NCBI RefSeq assembly: GCF_031844845.1
Contig: NZ_JAVRMB020000329.1
Span: forward strand, 1 to 11,305
DNA: 11,305 nucleotides
Source of the DNA: Endozoicomonas sp031844845
GTDB taxonomy: Bacteria > Pseudomonadota > Gammaproteobacteria > Pseudomonadales > Endozoicomonadaceae
Direction: 5' to 3'
Shown: piece by piece, positions 1 to 5,751 of the stretch
Numbering within the stretch: position 1 is the first letter of the stretch
Layout: each line of letters begins with the position of its first letter
Position numbers and translations under genes: made by a program
The notes under the pieces: generated by a model
Told to the model about the DNA's origin: nothing
Databases searched by the model: none
The model's input: the letters and a program-made list of their open reading frames with translations, nothing else

Positions 1-309
1 GCCAAATCATTTCACCAGTTAAAAAACAGGCTTTCCAGCGAGGCACGACAGGCGGTAGAAAAGAAAGCAGAAGCACTGTTGCAAACCATGCCTTTGGCAG
101 AACTCAGGCAAGCCCGGAAACTTTCCCAGGAGCAGCTGGCAGATACCTTGCGCGTCAAACAAGCCACAGTTTCGAAGATGGAGCGCAGAACCGATATGTA
201 TATTTCCACGTTACGCCACTTCATCGAAGCCATGGGAGGCGAACTGGAGATTACCGCAAAATTTCCCGAGGGCAATGTACAGATTATTCAGTTTACAGAC
301 CTGAGTTGA
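1..309 (+). CDS. XRE-family HTH antitoxin, HigA-like (5' end outside window)
   Basis: The frame is open from base 1 to the TGA at 307-309, so the true start lies upstream. The visible C-terminal 102 residues begin with a charged helical stretch. A Cro/C1-type helix-turn-helix follows, with the motifs LRQARKLSQEQLADTL and VKQATVSKMERR, then a short tail with GGELEI. Proteins of this build, with a helical N-terminal extension before the HTH, are usually the antitoxin and autorepressor of HigB/RelE-type type II toxin-antitoxin pairs, where the toxin gene precedes it. That toxin would be to the left of the window and is not seen. A TTG at 79 could start a shorter protein, but the upstream residues look like genuine coding sequence. 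The family call is firm; the role as antitoxin is inference. Confidence 0.8.
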   Translation, partial: AKSFHQLKNRLSSEARQAVEKKAEALLQTMPLAELRQARKLSQEQLADTLRVKQATVSKMERRTDMYISTLRHFIEAMGGELEITAKFPEGNVQIIQFTDLS

Positions 310-350
310 GGGGCGCAGCGCAGAGTCTGAGGGAATAGTATCTTGATCTC

Positions 351-449
351 GAATGCATACGGTTCTGGCGCATCCCTACGGTTCCCCGTGGGAACGCATA
401 TTGGAGCAGTGTTTTGGTCTATATTCCCACGCAGAGTGAGGAGGCCAGG
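351..449. repeat. Degenerate copy of the GTTCCCACGC inverted-repeat element
   Basis: GAATGCATACGG (352-363) is followed by a perfect hairpin, GTTCCC-CGT-GGGAAC (381-395). At 416-449 TATATTCCCACGCAGAG resembles the arm of the element at 4165-4366 with several substitutions. It appears to be a decayed copy, and the open frames crossing it are not coding. This is most of what lies between 310 and 528; nothing else was recognised there. Confidence 0.4.
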
Positions 450-528
450 AAACGCTTTTCCTCCGTGCATCTGTGGCAAAAAAACAATGGGTTCCGGTTT
501 CCGCCACCATTTACTGCCAGTCAGTGAG

Positions 529-1125
529 TCAGCCAGCAGGCAGTATCAGGAACCGATTATATTGAAAGGCAGGTCGCCAGAACGTTAACCCGGATTTACA
601 GTCCATAAAGTTGTTGGTGTCATTCCCGGTAAAATCGCAATGTCGACTCCCGGCCCACCAGTTATTGGCAAAGCCGGCGCGCCCCTGGGCAATCACGAAG
701 TCAGGAAGGTAGTACTCTGTTTTTTGCCCTGTTCGTGGGTGTTCAATGGTAAAGGTGAGATTGCCAATGACCGCAAAGTTCAATGTTTTCGGCGGGTGAT
801 TATAGATGTTGTGTGAGGCACTGGCTCCCCAGTCGACAAACTGGTTGGCTGCGGCGTAGCTTTCTTTCCTGCCAGCCCGTACGACAATCATTGCGGTTGT
901 ATCATCGGGGATAATTGCAACAATGCCTTTAAAGGTCTCCGGTTGCGATTCAATATGGTCGGTGACTTCGTAGGAAATATTCTCCAGCGTTTCGTTGTGG
1001 TTAAAGCCCCATAACACGAATTCAACAACATTATCCCGTGTTTTAGCGCCCATGGCGGTGGTCGAAATCGTGGTTCCTGATAATCCCAATACGATCAATA
1101 ATGCCAGCACAGTATTGGCTTTCAT
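529..1125 (-). CDS. Secreted protein of unknown function (198 aa)
   Basis: I do not recognise the family. The N-terminus is a typical Sec signal peptide: MK, a hydrophobic core of about 15 residues (LALLIVLGLSG), then a polar stretch ending in AMGA, which fits signal peptidase I cleavage near residue 27. The mature part of about 170 residues is rich in Asn, Thr and aromatic residues and poor in Lys. It has no transmembrane segment. It contains only two cysteines (HCDF and DCKS), spaced so that one disulfide is possible, and NNWWAGSRHCDF is a striking aromatic cluster. The composition suggests a beta-rich periplasmic or secreted protein. The start is supported by AGAGGTG about 8 nt upstream of the ATG. 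It stands alone on the minus strand with its own candidate promoter. Confidence 0.75.
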   Translation of the reverse strand: MKANTVLALLIVLGLSGTTISTTAMGAKTRDNVVEFVLWGFNHNETLENISYEVTDHIESQPETFKGIVAIIPDDTTAMIVVRAGRKESYAAANQFVDWGASASHNIYNHPPKTLNFAVIGNLTFTIEHPRTGQKTEYYLPDFVIAQGRAGFANNWWAGSRHCDFTGNDTNNFMDCKSGLTFWRPAFQYNRFLILPAG

Positions 1126-1469
1126 TGCTCTGCACCTCTTTTACTGCTGCATGCAGCGGAATGGGTAAAGTCTTGGCAGGCGGTCGTTCAAACGGTTTTA
1201 AGTCGTAACCTTAAGTTGAAGGTTGCCCCATAAATATAGTGTCGGATGAGATTGCACACAACTTTGGCGGGTTCAGCGGGTAAGATGGCGTGAAACTGCG
1301 TAAAGTAAACGACATTGTTATGTTTTTTGCTGTCCCCGTGGGAGCCGGGGCAGCTGACCATTCACTCCCCCCAAATAGCCACTGATACTATCTGCCTTTA
1401 CGATGGCATTCTTAATCTATTCTTAAAAGACACCTCTTTGTACGACTTCCTGATTTGAGGCTCAAGACA
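1126..1469. other. Intergenic region between divergent genes
   Basis: No gene was found here. The region holds the candidate promoter of the secreted-protein gene and an inverted repeat AACCTT-AAGTTG-AAGGTT (1207-1224) at its expected transcript start. It also holds a strong GC hairpin (1329-1354, GCTGTCCCCG paired with CGGGGCAGC, one bulge). That hairpin has T residues before it rather than after it, so it is not a standard terminator for either strand. Confidence 0.5.
1233..1261 (-). promoter_or_regulatory. Candidate sigma-70 promoter for the secreted-protein gene
   Basis: Read on the minus strand: TTGTGT (-35, 1256-1261), a 17-nt spacer, then TATATT (-10, 1233-1238). Transcription would start near 1226, giving a leader of about 100 nt. 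The inverted repeat at 1207-1224 sits right at this start and could be an operator or a 5' hairpin. The match is moderate. Confidence 0.4.
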
Positions 1470-1595
1470 ATGGATCTGTCCCCCTACGACCATAACCGCA
1501 GTGACAATAAACTGTTCCGCTACGGCTGTGGCTGTAATCTACTCGCCCTGGTTTTGACACTGGTGATGTTTCTCGGGTTTACCCAGGCGGGTTAA
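1470..1595 (+). CDS. Small single-pass membrane protein (41 aa), unknown
   Basis: ATG at 1470 and TAA at 1593-1595 give 41 residues. A TTGAGG Shine-Dalgarno sits 9 nt upstream. Residues 1-18 are polar and charged (DLSPYDHNRSDNK). A GCGC motif follows at 19-22, then a hydrophobic helix at about 24-37 (LLALVLTLVMFLGF) and a short TQAG tail. The build fits a small inner-membrane protein with its charged N-terminus in the cytoplasm, and the paired cysteines sit at the membrane edge. It has no operon partner: the next gene downstream starts 366 nt away. The good ribosome binding site and the clean soluble-to-membrane layout make chance unlikely, but no family was recognised. Confidence 0.6.
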   Translation: MDLSPYDHNRSDNKLFRYGCGCNLLALVLTLVMFLGFTQAG

Positions 1596-1918
1596 ATCAC
1601 AGAGATCACAAATGCTCATGACGATTGTTCGTCACCCTCAGGCTATGAAAAAAAAGCACTTTTAAAAACTTTGTGCCTTTGTGGTTCAACGCTTTTCTTT
1701 CACGGCAAAGAAAAGAATAAGTAGTATTTTCCTTGTTTCCACAGTCCTCCGCAGAAATTCACGGTATGGCAGTCAGGGTGTGCTGGCTGCTGGTTCTGTA
1801 TGCATTACCGCCTTCGCGGGAAAGACGGTTGGGCGTTCATTCTGCCTTTTGCGATACCCTCGCAGGACCCACAGGGCCTAAAAGTGTGGGAACGAGGATA
1901 ACGGCTTTACGAGACTCT
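1596..1918. other. Non-coding stretch with hairpin and interrupted repeat arm
   Basis: No gene was found. A perfect 9-bp inverted repeat, CTTTTCTTT-CACGGC-AAAGAAAAG, lies at 1692-1715. GTATGCATTACC (1798-1809) and GTGTGGGAACGAGG (1884-1897) together reproduce one arm of the element at 4165-4366. About 74 bp of other sequence lies between them, so this looks like a decayed or rearranged copy. Confidence 0.4.
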
Positions 1919-1947
1919 TTAACAGGTCTAAGATCAGGTCATATAAA
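1919..1947 (+). promoter_or_regulatory. Candidate promoter of the antitoxin-toxin pair
   Basis: TTAACA (1919-1924), a 17-nt spacer, then TATAAA (1942-1947); each box is one base off consensus. The predicted transcript start (about 1954) falls at the end of the AGGAG ribosome binding site (1950-1954). Either the start is slightly upstream or the transcript is nearly leaderless. Confidence 0.45.
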
Positions 1948-1961
1948 ATAGGAGACGGATA

Positions 1962-2210
1962 ATGGCTTCCCTTATTCTGACCGATATTGCCGCCAGTATT
2001 TCTGAACTGAAAGCCAACCCCATGAAAGTGGTCGCCAGTGGCGAAGGCCTGCCGATTGCGGTGCTGAACCGTAATGAACCCGCGTTTTACTGCGTGCCCG
2101 CCAAAGCTTATGAAGCCATGATGGAACTGATTGATGATATGGAACTGTTAGAGCTCGTTAAAAAACGGGCCGATGAGGAGTCTGTGAAAGTTTCTCTCGA
2201 TGATCTATGA
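1962..2210 (+). CDS. Type II antitoxin, Phd/YefM family (StbD-like)
   Basis: This 82-residue protein binds DNA and neutralises the toxin encoded next to it. The N-terminal half has the family pattern: DIAASISELKANPMKV, then LPIAVLNRNEPAFYCVPAKAYEAM. This is the Phd/YefM fold that dimerises and binds the operator. The C-terminal part (about 55-82, rich in Glu, Asp and Leu, ending VKVSLDDL) is the acidic segment that in this family folds over the toxin. The start has AGGAG 7 nt upstream. Its last 11 bases overlap the toxin start, the usual arrangement for translational coupling. Family members repress their own promoter, and the candidate promoter lies directly upstream. The call is confident; the exact subfamily is inferred from the partner. 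Confidence 0.9.
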   Translation: MASLILTDIAASISELKANPMKVVASGEGLPIAVLNRNEPAFYCVPAKAYEAMMELIDDMELLELVKKRADEESVKVSLDDL

Positions 2211-2490
2211 GCTTGAGTTTAAAAAGTCTGCGCTGAAAGAGTGGCGTAAGCTCAACCCGGCAGTGAAAGAGCAGTTTAAGAAGCTTCTGGAGCGTCGATT
2301 AAGCAATCCTCATGTGCCTTCTGCAAAAGTGACTGGCGCCCCCAATCTCTACAAAATCAAACTGAGGCAGCTGGGTTACCGACTGGTTTATTTGGTTTCC
2401 GATAAAACCGTAACCGTTTCTGTTATTTCTGTTGGCAAGCGCAGCAAGAATGAAGTTTACCAGGTAGCGCTTGCCCGATTGATGAGCTAA
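2200..2490 (+). CDS. relE: RelE/StbE-family mRNA interferase toxin
   Basis: The 96-residue product belongs to the RelE family, ribosome-dependent endoribonucleases that cut mRNA in the A site and stop translation. The full fold is present: EFKKSALKEWRKL helix, LSNPHVPSAKV turn, KIKLRQLGYRLVY strands, and SVGKRSKNEVY at the end. The residues known to matter in E. coli RelE (Lys52, Lys54, Arg61, Arg81, Tyr87) occur here as K52, K54, R61, R81 and Y87, so the toxin looks intact. The ATG lies inside the antitoxin's last codons (ATGATCTATGA), giving an 11-nt overlap and coupled expression. It is 22 nt upstream of trmL, which may therefore be co-transcribed. Confidence 0.9.
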   Translation: MIYELEFKKSALKEWRKLNPAVKEQFKKLLERRLSNPHVPSAKVTGAPNLYKIKLRQLGYRLVYLVSDKTVTVSVISVGKRSKNEVYQVALARLMS

Positions 2491-2512
2491 CCACCTTATT
2501 ATTGGACTCTGC

Positions 2513-2977
2513 ATGCTTGATGTTGTTCTCTACCAGCCGGAAATCCCGCCAAACACTGGCAATATTATCCGCCTCTGTGCCAATACCGGCTTTCGTCTTC
2601 ATCTGATCGAACCCCTGGGTTTTGAGCTGGACGATCAGCGTCTGAAGCGGGCCGGGCTGGATTATCATGAGTTTGCTGAACTGAAGATCCATCCGGATTA
2701 TCTGAGCTTTCTGGAAACGGTTAAACCGGGGCGGGTTCTGGCGTTGAGCACCAAGGGCTCCGGTAACTACAGTTGCTGCGAATTTCAGGAAGGAGATGCT
2801 CTGCTGTTTGGCCCGGAAACCCGTGGACTGCCAGCGGAGATTCTGGATTCACTACCAAAAGATCAGGTGCTTAGATTGCCCATGTTACCTGACAGCCGGA
2901 GTTTGAACCTGTCCAATACAGTGGCGGTAATAGTGTATGAAGCCTGGCGGCAGATGGGGTTTGCTGGTGGTCGTTAA
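2513..2977 (+). CDS. trmL: tRNA (cytidine/uridine-34-2'-O)-methyltransferase TrmL
   Basis: TrmL methylates the ribose of the wobble nucleotide 34 in tRNA-Leu (CAA and UAA anticodons) using S-adenosylmethionine. The 154-residue product is a minimal SPOUT-class protein with a trefoil knot, close to the E. coli length of 157. Signature segments are present: PEIPPNTGNIIRLCANTG at the N-terminus, LFGPETRGLP in the SAM-binding loop at about 98-107, and LPMLPDSRSLNLSNTVAV in the C-terminal knot. The start is inferred from the conserved MLDVVLYQPEIPPNTGN beginning; the Shine-Dalgarno is weak (TTGGA). It follows the toxin gene closely. No convincing terminator was seen after it, only a GACCG/CGGTC stem near 2993-3010 without a T tract. 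Confidence 0.95.
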   Translation: MLDVVLYQPEIPPNTGNIIRLCANTGFRLHLIEPLGFELDDQRLKRAGLDYHEFAELKIHPDYLSFLETVKPGRVLALSTKGSGNYSCCEFQEGDALLFGPETRGLPAEILDSLPKDQVLRLPMLPDSRSLNLSNTVAVIVYEAWRQMGFAGGR

Positions 2978-3049
2978 AAATGCGGCAGGGAGTGACCGAA
3001 TGCCTTCCGGTCAAATCCCCGTTAGCCGTTCTCAACCCTAACCTGCAGC

Positions 3050-3078
3050 ATGACGATAAAGACTCATGCAGATATAAT
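3050..3078 (+). promoter_or_regulatory. Candidate sigma-70 promoter of the Fic gene
   Basis: A perfect TATAAT -10 box (3073-3078) follows a 17-nt spacer and a partial -35 (ATGACG, 3050-3055, 4 of 6). The transcript would start near 3085, about 29 nt before the ATG at 3114. This suggests the Fic gene is transcribed separately from trmL. Confidence 0.55.
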
Positions 3079-3113
3079 GTTGCAAATGTCAACACAACTC
3101 CTGAGATTCTCAA

Positions 3114-3818
3114 ATGACAGCGGCAAAAGATACACTTTGGGGAATGAGCCCTAATCGTGCGATGGCCAAACAGCTTGCCGTTCGTGATATTCCTTCACTT
3201 GTTTATGATGCCGTAAACCTTGAAGGAGTAGCGATGACTTTGCCAGAGATTCAAACGCTACTGGATGGGATCACTGTTGGTGGTCATAAAATCGGTGATC
3301 AGAATATGGCTCTGAACCAGGCTGATGCCTGGAAATATCTATTTTCACTGGTATCTGAGAATAAATTTTCATTTTCAAAAGATGTTGCTTTAGCAATCCA
3401 TAACATCGCAGGAAAAGAAGAGGCTTTAGAGTGGGGAGCTTTCCGTACTGGTAACGTGACTATCAGTGGATCTGACTATGAGCCTCCTGCCGCAAAAGAG
3501 TTGAATCAGGTTTGGGCTGAAATTGAGTCAGAACTTGAGGACTGTAACGATGTCTATGATTTGGCTATGACTGCATTCCTGAGAATGGCAAGGGCTCAGT
3601 TTTTTTGGGATGTAAATAAACGCATGGGAAGGTTTATGATGAACGGAATTCTCCTTTCTCAAGGCTTTCCAATCATCAATGTCCCTGCAAAGCGGCAAAA
3701 GGAATTCAATCAGTTTATGCTTGATTTTTACTCAACGTCAGACATGACGGCAATGAATGAGTTTTTAAGATCATGTCTGAATGAAAAGATCATCGAAAAT
3801 TTCAAACAAAACGGCTAA
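3114..3818 (+). CDS. Fic-domain protein with Gln replacing the catalytic His
   Basis: Fic enzymes transfer AMP or other groups from nucleotides to hydroxyl side chains of target proteins. This 234-residue protein has the expected parts. LEGVAMTLPEIQTLL (about 36-50) resembles the N-terminal inhibitory-helix region, with E37-G38 kept but Ala33 where the (S/T)xxxE(G/N) motif has Ser/Thr. A flap segment, FRTGNVTISGSDYEPP, lies at 110-125. The active-site loop at 162-173 reads QFFWDVNKRMGR, against the usual HxFx(D/E)GN(G/K)RxxR. The catalytic histidine is therefore Gln162 and the first Gly is Val167, while Asp166, Asn168, Lys169, Arg170 and Arg173 are retained. It may be inactive as an AMP transferase or use another chemistry. 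The Shine-Dalgarno is weak, so an ATG at residue 11 is a possible alternative start. Family call firm; activity unknown. Confidence 0.85.
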   Translation: MTAAKDTLWGMSPNRAMAKQLAVRDIPSLVYDAVNLEGVAMTLPEIQTLLDGITVGGHKIGDQNMALNQADAWKYLFSLVSENKFSFSKDVALAIHNIAGKEEALEWGAFRTGNVTISGSDYEPPAAKELNQVWAEIESELEDCNDVYDLAMTAFLRMARAQFFWDVNKRMGRFMMNGILLSQGFPIINVPAKRQKEFNQFMLDFYSTSDMTAMNEFLRSCLNEKIIENFKQNG

Positions 3819-3888
3819 CACATATGGATCCACCGGGCGCTCCGTGCCGGTGAGCCGGGCGCTATGCAGCAATAACGCAATAGGAGTG

Positions 3889-4089
3889 TCAATCAAAGCC
3901 CTGATCAGCATCCCATTGGTGGGTAATAACGGTTTCCAGGTCATCAGGCCAGAAGTTTTTATCCACAGCCTGCTGGAAACTCCACGGATACTGCTCTGGA
4001 AAAGTGCTGGCCGGCAGGTTGGTTTTATCATGGGCATCTTCTATTGCCCGATGATAAGCCGCAGGCAGCATCTCGCTAAGGAATTGTAA
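3889..4089 (-). pseudogene. C-terminal remnant of a DUF29 protein
   Basis: The minus-strand frame reads LQFLSEMLPAAYHRAIEDA, continues through LPASTFPEQYPWSFQQ, and ends with AVDKNFWPDDLETV and a short tail. The pattern FPExCPWSFxQxxDxxFWP is the typical end of DUF29 proteins, which are normally about 140-150 residues and of unknown function. Only about 65 residues remain, and an in-frame stop at 4090-4092 lies just upstream. On the same strand at 4106-4145, MEQCYRSWASDG follows an AGGA and loosely resembles the DUF29 start (YxxDFYxW). The gene may thus have lost its middle by deletion, but that part is weak inference. Confidence 0.6.
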
Positions 4090-4164
4090 TTAAATAACAT
4101 CCCAATCCATCACTCGCCCAGGAACGGTAACATTGTTCCATCTAGAATTTATTCCTCCCGCCAT

Positions 4165-4366
4165 CCTCGTTCCCACGCTCCGCGTGGGAATGCATACGGG
4201 ACTTGCCGTAACCTCAGGGCTTGCTAATAGCCCGCTGCCTGAATTGCCATGCAAAGGGTAAGAGCGATGGACAACCTCACTTGTCTGGGGGTGCCGGAGT
4301 TTCACGCCAGTTATTTTGTTTGTGGTGGGTGCGGTATGCATTACCACGCGGAGCGTGGGAACGAGG
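4165..4366. mobile_element. 202-bp MITE-like inverted-repeat element
   Basis: The left end (4165-4197) and the right end (4334-4366, reversed) match at 32 of 33 positions, starting CCTCGTTCCCACGC and ending GCATAC. Each arm is itself a hairpin: CCCACGC-TCC-GCGTGGG at 4172-4188 and its counterpart at 4344-4360. The interior of about 130 bp has no credible gene. The size, the long terminal repeats and the lack of a transposase fit a miniature element moved in trans. Decayed relatives lie at 351-449 and 1798-1897. The flanks CCAT and TCAT are similar, but I do not claim a target duplication. Confidence 0.7.
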
Positions 4367-4637
4367 TCATAATAAAATCTCCTGATGTTAGAAAAATAAG
4401 TGGTTCATAGTGGGGTTGATTGGTTAAACAAATCGTAACTGCAACTTTACTGAACGATGCGCTCTTGAAAGAGAATGCAGAGCTTAGGATGCAAGTTGCC
4501 TGTTTAAAGGAATGTTGTCGGGAGCCCGAGAAAAAGGTCAATAAAACAGTCAAAACGTTCGGTTGTCGGCCGTCAGGTTCTCGGGTCCCCCCGAACGGGG
4601 AACCGACCTACAGAGAACCTTGCGCGACAATTCCTTA
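4367..4637. other. Spacer with coiled-coil ORF fragment and nested hairpin
   Basis: A plus-strand frame from TTG at 4420 begins VKQIVTATLLNDALLKENAEL and then RMQVACLKECCREPEKK. Leucines at heptad spacing suggest a short coiled coil, as in the ends of some transposases. After about residue 48 it reads through a hairpin and then antisense into tal, so the whole frame is unlikely to be a real gene; a truncated remnant is possible. At 4575-4620 a nested inverted repeat has AGGTTCTC paired with GAGAACCT outside and TCGG-CCCC paired with GGGG-CCGA inside. It lies just beyond the tal stop but has no T tract, so its role as a terminator is uncertain. Confidence 0.35.
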
Positions 4638-5600
4638 TTACAGACTATTAAACAGTAACTTCTCAAGCTTGACCTGATCAGCCGAAAAATTCCTGATGCC
4701 TTCAGCCAGCTTTTCGGTAGCCATGGCGTCTTCATTCATAGCCCAGCGAAATGCCGCTTCATCCAGAATAACTTTCTCTTCATTACACCTGGGATCGTCA
4801 CCAAACAGCTTCTGAGACAGAGGAGTTTGAGAAGCTTCAAGCTGGTTAAGCAGATCAGGGCCAATAGTCAGACAGTCACAACCAGCAAGCTCAATAATTT
4901 CACCGGTATTTCTGAAGCTGGCCCCCATAACGACTGTTTTATAACCATGTTTTTTGTAGTAGTTGTAAATTCGGCTGACCGATAGAACACCCGGGTCTTC
5001 AGAAGCAGAAAAGTCCCGGCCTTCAGCCTTTTTATACCAGTCAAGAATCCGGCCAACAAACGGTGAAATCAAATAAGCGCCTGCTTCTGCACAAGCCTGA
5101 GCCTGGGCAAAGCTGAATAATAGCGTCAGGTTACAGCGAATACCCTCTTGCTCCAGAACTTCTGCTGCCCGAATGCCCTCCCAGGTAGAAGCGACCTTGA
5201 TCAGCACCCGACTACTGTCTGCCCCCTGCTGCTTATAAAGGTCGAGCAGTTGTCTTGCCTTATGGATGGAGGCGTCAGTATCAAACGACAGTCGTGCATC
5301 CACCTCGGTAGAAACGTATCCGGGCACCACCTGCTGAATTTCTTTACCAATACCCACCGTTAACCAGTCACAGGCATTACGGACTCTTTCTGTTTTGCCA
5401 GTTTTGTCCATTGAAGAACGTTGACCATAGGCAATAGCTTCATCAAACAACGCTTTATAAGCCGGCAGTTCGGCAGCTTTCAGAATCAGTGACGGGTTGG
5501 TCGTTGCATCTACCGGCTGGTATCGACGAATGGCTTCGATATCACCGGTATCGGCCACTACCTTGGTCATACTTTTTAATTGGTCAAGCTGGTTTTGCAT
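4638..5600 (-). CDS. tal: Transaldolase (class I, TalA/TalB type)
   Basis: Transaldolase moves a dihydroxyacetone unit between sugar phosphates (sedoheptulose 7-phosphate plus glyceraldehyde 3-phosphate to erythrose 4-phosphate plus fructose 6-phosphate) in the non-oxidative pentose phosphate pathway. The product of 320 residues is near the 317 of E. coli TalB. Key residues can be placed: Asp17 in VVADTGD, Asn35 in TTNPSL, Glu99 in STEVDARLS, and the Schiff-base lysine Lys135 in LIKVASTWEG. The C-terminal half contains ISPFVGRILDWYKK and VMGASFRNTGEI. The start chosen is the ATG at 5598-5600, with GGGAAGGTG just upstream; a longer frame from a TTG at 5621 would place that ribosome binding site inside the gene. 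It lies 151 nt downstream of rbsK on the same strand. Confidence 0.97.
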   Translation of the reverse strand: MQNQLDQLKSMTKVVADTGDIEAIRRYQPVDATTNPSLILKAAELPAYKALFDEAIAYGQRSSMDKTGKTERVRNACDWLTVGIGKEIQQVVPGYVSTEVDARLSFDTDASIHKARQLLDLYKQQGADSSRVLIKVASTWEGIRAAEVLEQEGIRCNLTLLFSFAQAQACAEAGAYLISPFVGRILDWYKKAEGRDFSASEDPGVLSVSRIYNYYKKHGYKTVVMGASFRNTGEIIELAGCDCLTIGPDLLNQLEASQTPLSQKLFGDDPRCNEEKVILDEAAFRWAMNEDAMATEKLAEGIRNFSADQVKLEKLLFNSL

Positions 5601-5687
5601 GCTACACCTTCCCTTCTTCAAAATAAAAAGCCAAATAAATAAGCTGGATTCATTATGACTGGTCAGTAACGATTAACGATCATAATC

Positions 5688-5702
5688 CCTTGAGGCTCAA
5701 GG
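5688..5702. promoter_or_regulatory. Perfect 15-bp palindrome between rbsK and tal
   Basis: CCTTGAG-G-CTCAAGG is a 7-bp perfect inverted repeat around one base, about 50 nt after the rbsK stop and 90 nt before tal. It lacks a following T run, so a protein-binding operator for tal is as likely as an RNA hairpin. A TATGAT-like -10 (5679-5684, minus strand) lies right beside it, but its -35 is poor. Confidence 0.3.
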
Positions 5703-5751
5703 ACTACAGAGTATCTGCACCAGGCTTTGAAATCAAAAAACACAGGAATCA

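Noticed and set aside
343..588. Plus-strand frame of 81 residues
   Set aside because: It crosses a decayed repeat and then the antisense of the secreted-protein gene, has no ribosome binding site and no protein-like composition.
1329..1354. GC hairpin as a terminator
   Set aside because: The T run precedes the stem on the plus strand and would be an A run on the minus strand, so it fits neither direction.
1681..1951. Two overlapping plus-strand frames of 66 and 72 residues
   Set aside because: They lie in repeat-derived intergenic DNA, have no Shine-Dalgarno, and read through an A/T inverted repeat and repeat arms.
3781..4089. Plus-strand frame of 102 residues after the Fic gene
   Set aside because: It starts inside the Fic gene in another frame and is antisense to the DUF29 remnant, whose codons carry the recognisable family pattern.
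4090..4347. Minus-strand frame of 85 residues
   Set aside because: Most of it is translation of the inverted-repeat element; only the last few residues come from outside it.
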